A stretch of 64,000 nt of DNA from Lobosporangium transversale (taxonomy: Eukaryota > Mortierellomycota > Mortierellomycetes > Mortierellales > Mortierellaceae), in assembly GCF_002105155.1 (NCBI RefSeq), contig NW_019029026.1, positions 186,001 through 250,000 of the forward strand, in the 5' to 3' direction. The position numbers and the translations under genes were made by a program. This document shows, piece after piece, positions 37,011-48,506 of the stretch (within the stretch, counting starts at the first letter, position 1; each line of letters begins with the position of its first letter). The notes under the pieces are model-generated. The model worked only from the letters and a program-made list of their open reading frames with translations. It was not told the origin of the DNA and did no database searches.

Positions 37011-38307
37011 TCGAGTGATTAAATGGGAGGGCCAGTCCTCGATACATTTATTGATCAAACAAAACTGCTCTCTGCTATTTTGCTATATTTTACATTTCTC
37101 TCATGAACAAACAACAATGTGTCAAATGCGGTTAACTGGTTTGCTCTTTTTCATTTTGCATTCGAGCATGGTCCACAATGTTTCTGAAAAACATTAGCAA
37201 AATTAGGTTATCTGAATAACACGATTCAAATGAATCTTGGTCTCAAGTGAGCATTGTTTTTATCCACTGGCAATGCCCTTCTTCTTTTCTTTTACGAAAG
37301 AGTAAGGACGACATTGGCCCACTTGACCCTCTCTATTAGCCAATAGGTTCATCCTCTTCGCATTGCTTTCTGGGATGATTCGAAGAGAGTGGAGGAGAGA
37401 GAAATGTAGTATAGACTAACAAAAAAAACCCCCCATCTCAATCCTTTCTTATACGTTCATGTGCAATCACCAGAATGAAATATTGTCCAGTAATCACAGT
37501 TCATGATTCAAGATCCTGCATGCTCTAAATAACTGTTGGACCATGACACTTTATACTTCCTCTTCTTTTGATTTTTTTTTTTTTTTAAATGTGTTGAGTA
37601 TTAATGAGTTCTTGATATTGTCTGTGCTCTTGCACTTTACCTTTATTCTTGTTTGATGGGACAACTTCTAAAGAAGCACGACCGATTCAATATCGTCATG
37701 TCGAACTATGCATTAATGCACATTTGTATGAATACAATAAACAAACGGAAAGCAAAAACTTGAGCCATCATGTTTGTATTGTTTCTTTTCTCTTCCTTCT
37801 CTTCCTTCTACATTTATCCTCATGAAGAAAATCAAGACGGAAACGAACCCTCCATCCTGTTCACTTTCTTTTGACACGTGTGCACCACAAGAGACCATTA
37901 TCATGAACATATTCCTATGAGCATATTTTTCTTCAAACAGAGGAAAAACACTTTTTTTTTTTTGTTTTTTTTTTTTCTGAACCACATTACACATCGTCAG
38001 GAACATTGAGCCGAATCACATTCATTATGCAGGTCCAGTTCGATTGTAAAATTATAGTGCTTCATGAAAGATCCCTCATTGGTGACTTGTTTTCATTGTT
38101 GCAACCACATTTCACATTTCGCTTTCAATAAAAGAATTATAATCTTATTCTTGTTTAATGCTACTATATTACTATATACAAATGATGATGACAAGTTCTA
38201 TGGTCCGATGATATTTTTTTTTTGCATGACAAAAAGAAACGACGCCAACCAAATCCATCTCTTTTTTTTTTTTTTTTTTTTTTTTTTGTTCACTATTGTC
38301 CGACTTT
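36557..38307. other. Intergenic region upstream of RasGEF paralogue 2
   Basis: This 1.75-kb region is the leader/promoter of RasGEF paralogue 2 and the 3' flank of GDH2 (both minus strand). It contains A tracts at 36745-36774 and 36980-37008 and a T tract at 38262-38287. No gene is seen. Confidence 0.6.
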
Positions 38308-41300
38308 TTACTGCTGAACCTTGGAGAAGTAAGGGGTCATGAACTCAAAGAAGGCGAACTGGCTAGGTTCTGTTCCGTATCTGTACACGAAGCGGGAAGC
38401 CAAGTACGAACCAAAGATGGCGCGCACATAGTTCTCAGGGACACGCTGAATCAAGTTATCAAGTCCAACCTGCTTCAACAACATGTTAGGGAAAGCCTCC
38501 TCCAAAACGACCTTGCGAAGAGCCAAGTTATCCCAGAGAGAGGTGTGCTGCAAGTTCTCATTCAACTTGACAATCGCCAACGACAATTGATCCGACAAGA
38601 TCGAGCGAGGAATCTTTGTGCGTTGGTGCTCTCTCCAGAGGGCCTCAAACTCGAGGTGAGCGTTGCGCTCAATGATCGTCTGTACCTCCTTGACATACTC
38701 CTCGTAGAAAGCAGGGGTGTGTTCGGGTGTCACCTGCATGTGCTCAGCAAACTCCTCATCTGTGAATGCCAAGGCAGCCAACACCTCCAATGAGGATGAA
38801 GTCACACCTCCCTTGTTGGCAGAAGCGTCCTTGAACACAACAGCGCCAGCGCGCTCCAGACGGAGACGAGCCTCCTGGGTGAAGAACAAGTTGGCTCCCT
38901 CAACAATGTACTTGATGCGGGGGTGGTTCTCAGCATCCAACAAACGGCTAACGTTCTGAAGGTCAACGGCCTCAGGGCGACCACCACAGGGAACAAAGAC
39001 ATCGACATCGACCATCGAGTTCAAGTGGAAGTTGTTACGGAAGGAAAGACCATCATCAATGATCTCACCAGAAGGCAGCTTCACATTGGCCTCATCAACC
39101 AACACACGGAATCCCTTTGGCGACAGCTTCGAGACATCAAAGTTTGAGATCATGAGACGGTTTTCAGCCAAACGAGCCAACTCTCCGCGGTTAATGCCCT
39201 CGGGGTCGTACAAAACTCCGGATCCATCGACAATACCGCAGGTCTTGTCCTTCGAGATCTTGATCTCGTTAGAACCCAAGTCACCGTCAGGGCCTCCAGT
39301 CTGGAGCTTGCGGCAGTTCTCCTCCTTGAGTCCCAACTTGCGGTAGATACCGAGGACATATTGGTGAACAGAACGAGTGGTCATACCATAGGTATCGTGC
39401 GGAATACCTCCCAAGGATTGCGATTTGCCAGTAGTGAAGGCCTTCCAGAACGACGCACCACGCTCGCGGGCATGAGCAGATGCCCAGTCCATGTAGTCAG
39501 CTGTACCCTCATCAGGACCAAAGAAGAGAATCTCTGGCTTCTTGTACAAGTCAACGATGCGCTCTTTGATTCCAGGGGTCTCACCAACGATCAAGAGGTC
39601 AAGAACTGCATCAACATACTTCTCAAAGGCAACCAAAGCCTTATCCTGCTGGTTGACGTCCAAGAGAATGGTACCCTTGGAACCACCTTCGGGAATATCC
39701 TTGTTCTTACGCTGCTGAGTGTTGGCAAGAGCATAGTTCTCATCGAACAGTGAGCGCAGGTTGATAGAGTAGGCTTCACGGTTGCGAGAGCGAATGATAC
39801 GGATACCGCCACGAGCAACATCGCGGAAACGCAAGTGGAAACCACGGAATTCGGAGCCGATGACCAAGAACATGCCATAAAGCTTGGTAGGGTACTCAAT
39901 CTCGGGCAAGAATGATGGGTCCATGCGGAAGGAGAGAGCGACCTTAGTTGGCTGGTAAAAGTTTGTCTTCAAGACGTGCTTATTGAAGATCAAGAACGAC
40001 TCAAAGACCATGAGCTCATGAGAATTGGAGGTTGTGCGCTTGATCTTGTCATAAAGCTCCTCATCGGTCAAGACATTGTCAGTCTTGAGACGCTGGTATG
40101 AGAGAGTGGGCTGAAGCGAGTTGACAGCGGGGTTGACATAGTGGATCATAGCAAAGTTGATGTAAAGCAGCTTGACGAGCTCAGGATAAGTCTTGATAAT
40201 CTCGAGAATATAATCACGTGTGAAAGTGTCGGTACGGAGACGCTTCTTCATCTTGGTCAAGACGTCCTGGTGGGTTGGGTTGCTGCCATCCAGGATGTTG
40301 ACAAGAGAGACATACTCGTTTCCGAGACGGTTCAAGAAGTGCTGAGCAAAGATCCAACCAATGTAACCATAGATGGATTCCTGCACTGACAACTTGTTGG
40401 TCTGGAAGAAGCTCTGAAGAGGGGTGGTAGGTAAGCAGTAGATGAGCGAAGCTTCCTTGATGATCTGGTGGATGGAGTGCTCAATTGGGGGGGCAGTCGA
40501 CTTGGGGAGCTGGTTCAAGTAGAGAGTGACGATGGTGATACCATTGGAGAACTGCTCAACATATTTACGGGTTGAGTACAAATCGTAGTAGTGATACAAA
40601 TCAGAGATGGCCGAGAAAAACGACTGTGTGGTCTGCTGCTTGTATGCAATGACGAGACGGCGCTCACGAGTGCCTTCGACCTCGAACATCTCAATAACAG
40701 GGCCAGTTCTGGCGAGAGCCAACTTCATGATATTAGAGTAGATCTCAAGGGTGTTCTCGGTGGCCTTCTCGAGGAAAGACTTGTCGGCAGTCTCACGAAT
40801 GTCAGTCTCTTGCTCCTTGGTGGGCTTGGGATTGATAAAGTGGCACTGGCGGACAAAGTAAGTGCGAAGCTGAGTCGAGGATGAGGACGAGACCGTGCCC
40901 TTGGAGCGGTATGACTCCAGACGGAAGGCGCGCTCAGTGTTGCTGACATCAAGGTACTTGGTATCGATTCTAAAATGAAGAAAAAAAGAGAAAAAGATAA
41001 AAAGATAAAAATAAAAAAAAATAAAATAAAAAAAGGGACAACAAAGGGATCATTGATTAGACGCATATTCTACCAGTGCCTTTTCTGTTGTATTAAATCT
41101 GTTGCGGTCCTGCTCATTTGTCCATGCTTTTAGCCGCGGCTAATTAGTTGGTTGTTCTGTGTTTCAGATGGTTTACCTCTTCTCATGCTGGGGTCCATGG
41201 AGCTGCGAAACACCAGGGCGAGAGGTGTGGATGTAAACGGCACCCTCCTCAGTCTCACGCTCGAGGTTGATGTCAAGAGCATTGTCGTTCTTGGTATAAG

Positions 41301-41702
41301 CAAAGATCTTTGCTCCATAAAGGGCCATGATGTGGTTGGCAATGGACTCGACAGACTCAGAGGCAAAGTACATGTCATCAATACCAAGGTTTCTAGGATA
41401 TTCCAAGAAGCAATTGAAAAAGATTTAATACGTGCAAAATTTCAATCACCGTCCAAGCTCGCTATTGTAACAGACCATTACGCCTTTTTGCTTTTTTAAA
41501 AAACAAAAACACTCGCTTACCCGTAGAACCAGGAGACCTCATTCTCAGCTAGAGCAGCAGGGATGAAGCCCTTCTCGCTCAGGTACGAGGTAACTTGGAC
41601 CATCTGGTCGGCCTTTCCGGAGAAGGCATTCTCGATGTATCCAGAGATATTCTTGAGAGTTTGGGGCTGACCGTTCTGGGTCTCAGTAGTAGGAGCAGTC
41701 AT
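38308..41702 (-). CDS. GDH2: NAD-specific glutamate dehydrogenase (large type)
   Basis: This enzyme oxidatively deaminates glutamate to 2-oxoglutarate and ammonium using NAD+, feeding carbon into the TCA cycle. Three exons on the minus strand (41702-41521, 41392-41177, 40969-38308) encode 1019 residues, the size of the 115-kDa fungal class, much longer than NADP-type enzymes. Visible signatures are RGGIRIIRSRN, PEGGSKGTILLD (glutamate-binding lysine region), FGPDEGTADYMDWASAHAR, KAFTTGKSQSLGGIPHDTYG and TGGPDGDLGSNEIK (dinucleotide fold). The long N-terminal half (regulatory and assembly region) is present and intact. The start codon (MTAPTTETQ) follows a CT-rich leader on its own strand (41800-41850). 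Exons 2 and 3 begin right after short AT-rich introns and all phases agree. Confidence 0.95.
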
Positions 41703-44700
41703 GGTATATCTATATGAATGCGGTATTAAACAATGTCTATTGGTATGTATAAAAAAAAATAAAAAAAAAAAAAAATGCTAATGGAGAATGCAATGAAAAG
41801 AAGAAAGAAAGTATAGAGAGTGCAAGAAGAGAAGAGAAGAGAAATAGGAGTGAAGATGAGTTGGAGATGAACAAAGCAAAGATTAAAAGAAGTAAAAAAA
41901 AAAGAAAAAAAGGCCTTGCAGTGCGGCTTTTTATACGAACCCATGGAAATGATGGGTATACTCAGATCTTAAGGCGTTTGCTTGACTCCTTAGTTGCTTT
42001 GTGTTGGACCATCTGGAATGCGTTAGCAGTGTCATCTTGGGCTGAATGTTTAAATTGTTATTGTATTTGGTCACTCAAGTCAGCATTTCTTTTTTTTTTT
42101 TTTTTTTAGAAAAAGAGCTTGACTATTGGTGTTACATTTAATTGAATTGAATACAAGTATATACGTATTATGGTTTTCCCTGGGGATCGATTTCCTTTTT
42201 GAATTTCGTGGGAAGAACCAAAAAGGGGCAGACCGCTCAGTGTACCCATTCATTCACTCACTTCTTTGCCTTACTCCTTCACTCTCTTGCTCATCCTTAC
42301 CTCTGTTCACTTACTCACGGATACACTCAGCTCCTAAACAACCTACCTTCCTATGCAATTATCTTTTTCTTAACTTCTGTTCCTCTCGTCGGCACTGCTG
42401 TCTTGTCAATTGGATGCAAGATGTGTCTTTCAAAAAGAGGCTAAGAAATTAAAATGCGGATAGAATTGTGGGGTAAAAAAAAAAAAAAAAGAAAAAATAA
42501 AGATTTAAAATATCGCTCTGGGCGCATCTTGCTCTGCACGTCAAAAATGGTATTCAAAAGCGACCTTGCAACTACCTCAAAGTATACATCCTCGTTGTAT
42601 CGAAGCTGCCCATACTTACACTTTTCTTTTCCACGGATACAATTTGTATTAGCAGTATTAACAAAACAGTACTATCATGCCATGTAAAACCAATGTTTTT
42701 TATCCATAAATCAATGATATACAAATATTAATATCGAGCAAACAAAGAGAAAAGAACGACAGGATTGGGACCCATTTTTTACGCATTGGAACAAAGAAAA
42801 GAATCTACAAAAGCATGATACCCATTATTAACAATTATCTCTTTTTTTTTTTTTTTTTTTTTTTTTTCCATTTGCTCTGTGCCTGTTTTTTTACACTACG
42901 CACGGCACTGGGAAATGATTGGTTCGCGGACGCTGGATTATTTCTATCCCTTTGTTCTGTGGTCTTCCTTTCCCCATCCCCCATCCTCGCAAATCGCTCC
43001 TTCAATCTTCATCCAAAGTCTCTCGCCACGCAATCATAGTAGTGGATTATTTACGTACACAATAGTTAAAGACACACGTCACAAAAACTCTTATGGGTAG
43101 TAATTCTAACTGTGTATATTTTATAATGTTTATTGAATTAGCGGTTAAAATCCCTAGTCATAAAAGGAATGATGATGGTGCCATATCCCTTTACTTTGAC
43201 ACACATAGTTTTCCCACCCGACTTGCGCTTTTTTTTTTTTTTTTTTTTTCAGTCGCTTATGAGCAAGAGTAGCAAGAAAGACTCGAGTGGCCGTTTCTTT
43301 TTTTTTTTTTTTTTTTTTTTTTTGGCCATTCAATGATTTCAATCTCCACAAACCAAAAATTGAAAAATAGGTTCAAGCAAAAAACCAGCTTTTGGTCAGT
43401 GTGTTTATTACTGTTGGTGAAAGGAACACCAACAATAAACAAATCATCACCCCCATCTTCCCCACATTTTTTTTTTTTTTTTTTTTTTTTTTGGACAATA
43501 GAGCCTGCCTATTGTAAGAACACTGCATATAAACATAACTACGCACACAGGCATAGATACCACATTTAGACCGCGTGTACATTCTATAAGGATTGAATGT
43601 GATCAAGGATTAGGATAGAGCAAGTCCTGCTTTGCTAAAATTGGGCACAGTTGCAAAAAGAGATCCTGCAAAACTACAGTATTCACCGCTACAAATCTCA
43701 TCTCGAATATGATTCAGATCTTACTAACGCTCGCTGATTTTTTTTTTTTTTTATTGTGATATGAAGCAAGCTTACTTAATGGCCTAGAAAAAAAAGAAAA
43801 AGAAAAAGAAAAAGAAAAAGAAAAAGGGGATGTACTGATGAGCCTAAGAGCAATCATTCGACTCTAGTCCTAGGTCTGGCTTCTAGTTCTAGGGAATGCA
43901 ACATATTGAACCTCTCAGTTGTCAGTTATAGGTGTATTATTTATATATATATATTATATTTTGGACCGTCGCGCAATACACGTTTGTACCAGCACATTTT
44001 AGCGCAAATAGGGAGTAGTTTTTGCTTAGACCACTCTAGCCAACCATTCTTTTTTGTGTGTGGGGAAAACGACCGCGCATAACAGTGTCAACAAATAAGC
44101 AAATAAGCTGGAATTAAAAAATTATGAACGAACAGAAGGGATGAGAACAAATACAAACTACGATGATGGATCCGTGCCATCATTTTTTTTTTTTTTTTCT
44201 TTTCAGTCTGGCCCACAACCTTTTTTTTAATATACTCTGGCAAGAGAAATAAACAGCAATGAACGATTAAATGAGTCTTTATACTCCTAAAGTAAGGCCA
44301 AGCCCAATTGAGTTTGGCTCAGACTTGGTTGCTGACTCTTTTTCTCTCTTCATCCTCATGTACATGTATAGAAAGAATGAGCTATAGATGTACCATACCC
44401 TTTTTAGGACATTCCGCTTTGAAGCAATAAAGCACTTGAAGCCCCGCGTATTTTCTCTTTTCTAGGTCGTTCTCAATGACAATTAGGTTACCAAAAGCAT
44501 AGCACCTCTTCCTCCTTCCTCTCTCCTTCTGGGGACCAAATGAGTTGGTGCTTAATGGTTCTGACTGACCAAATGTGAACTTACTTGAATATCATCTGTC
44601 TATATGTGTATATAGACATATTTATGTATATATACAATGTCGTTCGCTTATTCTCAGAGACAAGGATATTCACATTTGCAATTTTCGATTTCAAACAACA

Positions 44701-46428
44701 TGAGCAAGAACAAGGACCAAAAAAAAAAAAAAAAAAAAGGCTTCTGAATCTCAACCTTGGAAGGCTGGAGGCGCTCTCTTTATTCTTGTGTACGCCCAAA
44801 TTCTCTGTTTTGTTTTTGCCCGCTATTATTGTCGACCCTTTTTTTTAACAAGCGCTTTGTGGAAAGGAGGGAATGTCGGTCTAATCGATTAAAGAGAATG
44901 AAAAACGGCGATCTTATTCAATTCATTTTGATTTTTTTTTTTTTATTGAAAACAAGGTTTTTTCTTCACGCCGACATGACTTTTTTTTTTTTTTTTTTTT
45001 TTTTGTGGACATCTAATGATCGCCCAAAAAAAAAAAAAAAATACGCACCCGCACCCAATATGAAACTATTCTTGGCTAATTTCATGTTGTCCAGCTAGAC
45101 TGCACATTTTACACAAAGTAGTATTTGGCAACAAGGAACTCTGTGTGTAGGAATTTTAACTGCCTATCCAATATATTGTAAAATATATTCCTTTTAAAAT
45201 CACTGTCTGTGTGATATTTTTGGTATCAACCTCCCCTTTCCTCTGCTTCTCCTGATTTGAATGATATTGGGGGTCTCAACCATGCTGATTAAAAAAAAAA
45301 AAAAAAAGTTAGACAGATGTCTTTTTTTGCAGTATTCTCTCCAAAAATGTTGACTTCGAATTCCATTACTATGTTATGGGTCAAGCATGCCCCTCATTTA
45401 TCGCCTCAATCGCAGGTAAAATAGCTCATAACCATTGCAGACTCTAGTTACATTCTCTGTTGCTCAAATTTGAAGTCGATCTCCGTCATATTCTCAGAAG
45501 CGGAGACTGATTCCATCGATTGCTAGCCAAACGGGTCTTCTCTTATGAATCTCTTGGTTCTTGCGTGGTCTCTGCCACATGTACTTAGAACATCGGAGAC
45601 CTCAAAGTCCTTTCGAGCGACTGCGACAGTCAGTGACGAAATTGGCTTCGGTGGAGTATATATATGCTCTCTTCCTAGATTCCCTCTGTCATGCTAAAGT
45701 ATATTGTTCGAATGGGGGAAGGAGAAGGCCATGGTTCAAAATGGCCTTCATGACCATCCTGTTGAACCAACAGTTCGGTCGCTGCTCTCAGCCTGAACTA
45801 TAGGATTAAAGTCTTTTGCACTTAAGGCGGTCACTCTTCAATTCTAGATCGGAAAGTGTGCGGGAATCATATTGTGGGTGATTATGGAAAAAGAAGCGTT
45901 GAGCTAGGCATTCGCATTGGTATGTAGTCCAGACGCCATAAATATGTATACATCGTAGGCACGGACTTTTTTAAAAAAATGTATTCAAAGAATATAAAAG
46001 CACTATCAAGGACGAGCCTTTGTTGCTGTTTCTATTTTGTCAATTATGCGTTATATGCCTAATAGGATTCTTTTAATTGACTAATACAACCAAAAAGGGA
46101 AGAGCCTAAGCTCATCACCAGCCTGTGTAGCTTATGGGCATTGCAGTAACGCTCACTGACAGGCTGGGACCAAACTTGATATTTTAGAGGTAGGAAGTGA
46201 GATCCCTTCTTCCTTTTTGGTAACAACATCGACTTTGCATTAATTAAGTCTCTCTTCCTGCCTTGGTCACCCATTGCATGTATAGCACAAACTTTAATTT
46301 AATATTGATCAAAAATACGTTTCTCTGAAGGAAAAAAAAAAAAAAGTAAACGGGGTCCTCTTTCAAATGAAACTGCCTCCTTCTTAAATTGTCTCGAGAG
46401 TGAAACGAGCTACCGGCTCACAGACTCG
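41703..46428. other. Long intergenic gap between GDH2 and the NmrA-like gene
   Basis: This 4.7-kb sequence is mostly AT-rich with homopolymers (42842-42867, 43230-43249, 43299-43323, 43467-43492, 44719-44738, 44981-45004) and an (AAAAAG)n tract at 43790-43826. The GDH2 promoter lies at its left end. A higher-GC patch at 45350-45925 may be a gene relic (separate entry). Nothing else is supported. Confidence 0.6.
45350..45925 (+). pseudogene. Possible relic of an unidentified gene
   Basis: GC content and codon character rise here relative to the surrounding sequence. Open segments lie in different plus-strand frames: an ATG-led piece at 45546-45698, a second frame at 45561-45803, and at 45848-45919 a piece (RKVCGNHIVGDYGKRSVELG) bounded by CTAG and GTATGT like an exon. 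The frames do not join into one protein. I do not recognise the sequence, so a decayed gene is only one explanation. Confidence 0.22.
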
Positions 46429-47370
46429 CTACAGATGAAGAGGGTTCTTCTGAAGGTACTCTTCTAACGTGGTCAGCTTGTCATGAATGTTTTTGGTTGA
46501 CCATTCGATACGCTCCCTCTCCTCTGGGCCAAAGTAACCGTATTCCTCCATAAAGAACATCTTGTGGCTGAAGATCTGGGCCGGAGTAGGTGTCAATACG
46601 CCCTCATACTCATCCACCGACAGCTGCTTATATTGGACGGTCTTGCCTGTTGCTTTACTGACCATCTCTGCCATTTCCTCAAATGTACGGCGCTCTGCTG
46701 CCGCATATAAGATTTTACCCTCAAATTTGTCTGGTTCCATAAGAATAGCACCCACAAACTTGCCTGCGTCGCCTACAACGTCGAAAAACGGGAACACACT
46801 CTGAGGAGAGGATACATTGAATATCGCAAAAGTTCCATCGTCTTGGGGTCGAGGAGCCAAATAAAACATGCCGAGGTTTTGGTAAAACATGCTTGGTGCG
46901 AAAAAGGCACTCTTGATGGAAAGAGAGCGAATATATTTCTCGATATCGGCCTTGACGTTGAGGATGTCCAAATCACGATATTTACCATGGGAGATATCGC
47001 CTGCGTGGCATAAAGTGGTGAAAATCATATACTGGGCACCTGCATTGACGGCTGCGTCTGCTAAATTCTTGCCTTGAATGATTTCTTTAGCATAGAGGCT
47101 GTCGTCAAAACTCGTGAAACTGGGGCTAAAGACAGTATGTGCGCCTCTGAAAGCATTACTGAGCGATTCTTTGTCATACAGGTCTCCCTTGACGACCTCA
47201 ACTCCTCGCTCCTTCAAGGCTTGGGCTTCAGGTTTTGACGGATTGCGTGTCACAGCCCGGAGCTTGAATTGCTTGGATAGCTCTGGATGGTTGAGGACAT
47301 AGTTGATAACAGATCCCCCTTGCTGGCCAGTGGCTCCGATGACTGCGAGGATTTTAGGCGATGGTTCCAT
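46429..47370 (-). CDS. NmrA-like family NAD(P)-binding protein
   Basis: An intronless frame of 313 residues. The N-terminus ILAVIGATGQQGGSVINYVL carries the GxxGxxG dinucleotide-binding motif of the atypical short-chain dehydrogenase NmrA/HSCARG group. It is followed by LRAVTRNPSKPEAQALKERG (site for the NADP 2'-phosphate), VVKGDLYD and GAHTVFSPSF. The middle has TTLCHAGDISHGKYRDLDI and KADIEKYIRS, and the C-terminal half has the substrate lobe (FFDVVGDAGKFVGAIL, ILYAAAERRTFEEMAEMVS). Members sense the NADP/NADPH ratio or reduce small substrates, and the specific role here is unknown. The catalytic Tyr-x-x-x-Lys of classical SDRs is not clearly kept, consistent with a sensor. It is divergent from the cobalamin adenosyltransferase gene, with 939 bp between starts. 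Confidence 0.9.
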   Translation of the reverse strand: MEPSPKILAVIGATGQQGGSVINYVLNHPELSKQFKLRAVTRNPSKPEAQALKERGVEVVKGDLYDKESLSNAFRGAHTVFSPSFTSFDDSLYAKEIIQGKNLADAAVNAGAQYMIFTTLCHAGDISHGKYRDLDILNVKADIEKYIRSLSIKSAFFAPSMFYQNLGMFYLAPRPQDDGTFAIFNVSSPQSVFPFFDVVGDAGKFVGAILMEPDKFEGKILYAAAERRTFEEMAEMVSKATGKTVQYKQLSVDEYEGVLTPTPAQIFSHKMFFMEEYGYFGPEERERIEWSTKNIHDKLTTLEEYLQKNPLHL

Positions 47371-48309
47371 TTTTTAGAAAGACAGTAGGGCTTTAAAGGA
47401 TTGTTCTTGTTTCTAAGGAGGGTGTTTCAACTTGTAAATGTGTTAGAATTAGGATAGAGAGCGACGCGCGTTATGTCTCTTTAAATACTCAGCTGCTAAG
47501 TATAAGGACAATACATTCATGATGAATACAATATAGTAAGATCAAAACCAGAAATGACGGAGAAAACCCCTAGGGTCTTTGTGTAATACTCTCTCTTTTT
47601 TTTTCTTTTTCTTTTTCGGCATTAGATCTAGAGCGTGCGATCGGGCATATACAGGGTACCCCTTGTAGGAACTTTATTCAAGGAAGAGTAAAAAAGGAGG
47701 TTGGGTGGATGAACAGAAAATAGGGCCTACTGCTCTAGTAAGGGATGTTGGTCAAAAAGTGAAATTGTGTGAAATAGGTGATCATTTAACTTTTTTAGAA
47801 CAGTATACCAACTTTTCTCATTTCTGCAACGGAGCCGAGCTTCATATTCTTATACCAGTTTTTGGGCCCATGACCAGCAACTGATTGTTCTACACTCTTT
47901 TTGATTGGGTTTGCTTAATAAAACTCTTGGAATTGAAAAGGACCGAAGCAAAAAGAACGAGCAGTACAGATCTTTGGCCTGAAAGCCAAATCCACGCGTC
48001 AAAATAATCGCCTCTTTCACTTGCAATTTCTTTGTGGTAGGCTCGCTCGTCACCAGTCCACCAGCCTAGGAGTCGCTTTGGGCAAAGCCAATCGTCTGTG
48101 CATTTGGGTTTGTGGCAGTGCCAAAGCCACCCTTGCGCATTTACGTGGGAAACCATGCACTTTTACGATCCTTCTACCTCCTCTCATTCATCCCAATAAA
48201 ACCAATGACATCGGAAAAGTAATTACATGTTGTCTAAAGCGATGATCTCTTCTTCTTGAGCGAACTAAATCGTTATATTGAATGAGTGAAACCGCTGACT
48301 TTGTTGAAT
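47371..48309. promoter_or_regulatory. Divergent promoter region, NmrA-like / cobalamin adenosyltransferase
   Basis: This 939-bp region between two start codons pointing outwards shows no convincing coding exon. A frame at 48021-48245 lacks an ATG start and overlaps frames on the other strand. Confidence 0.5.
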
Positions 48310-48451
48310 ATGTCTGTCATGGTGTATTATAATATTCTACGCGAAAAATGTCTTTTTTTTTCACTCAGTCCCAAAAAGTCGCAGCTTTACACACGAACAG
48401 GCGACCGAGGTACTATGAAGCATCCAAATAAAGAAAACAAAATAAACAAAA

Positions 48452-48506
<55 letters not shown>

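Noticed and set aside
48021-48245. Arg/Ala-rich frame that resembles a targeting peptide upstream of the MMAB-type gene
   Set aside because: It begins with TTG rather than ATG and has no phase-compatible donor that joins it to the conserved exons.
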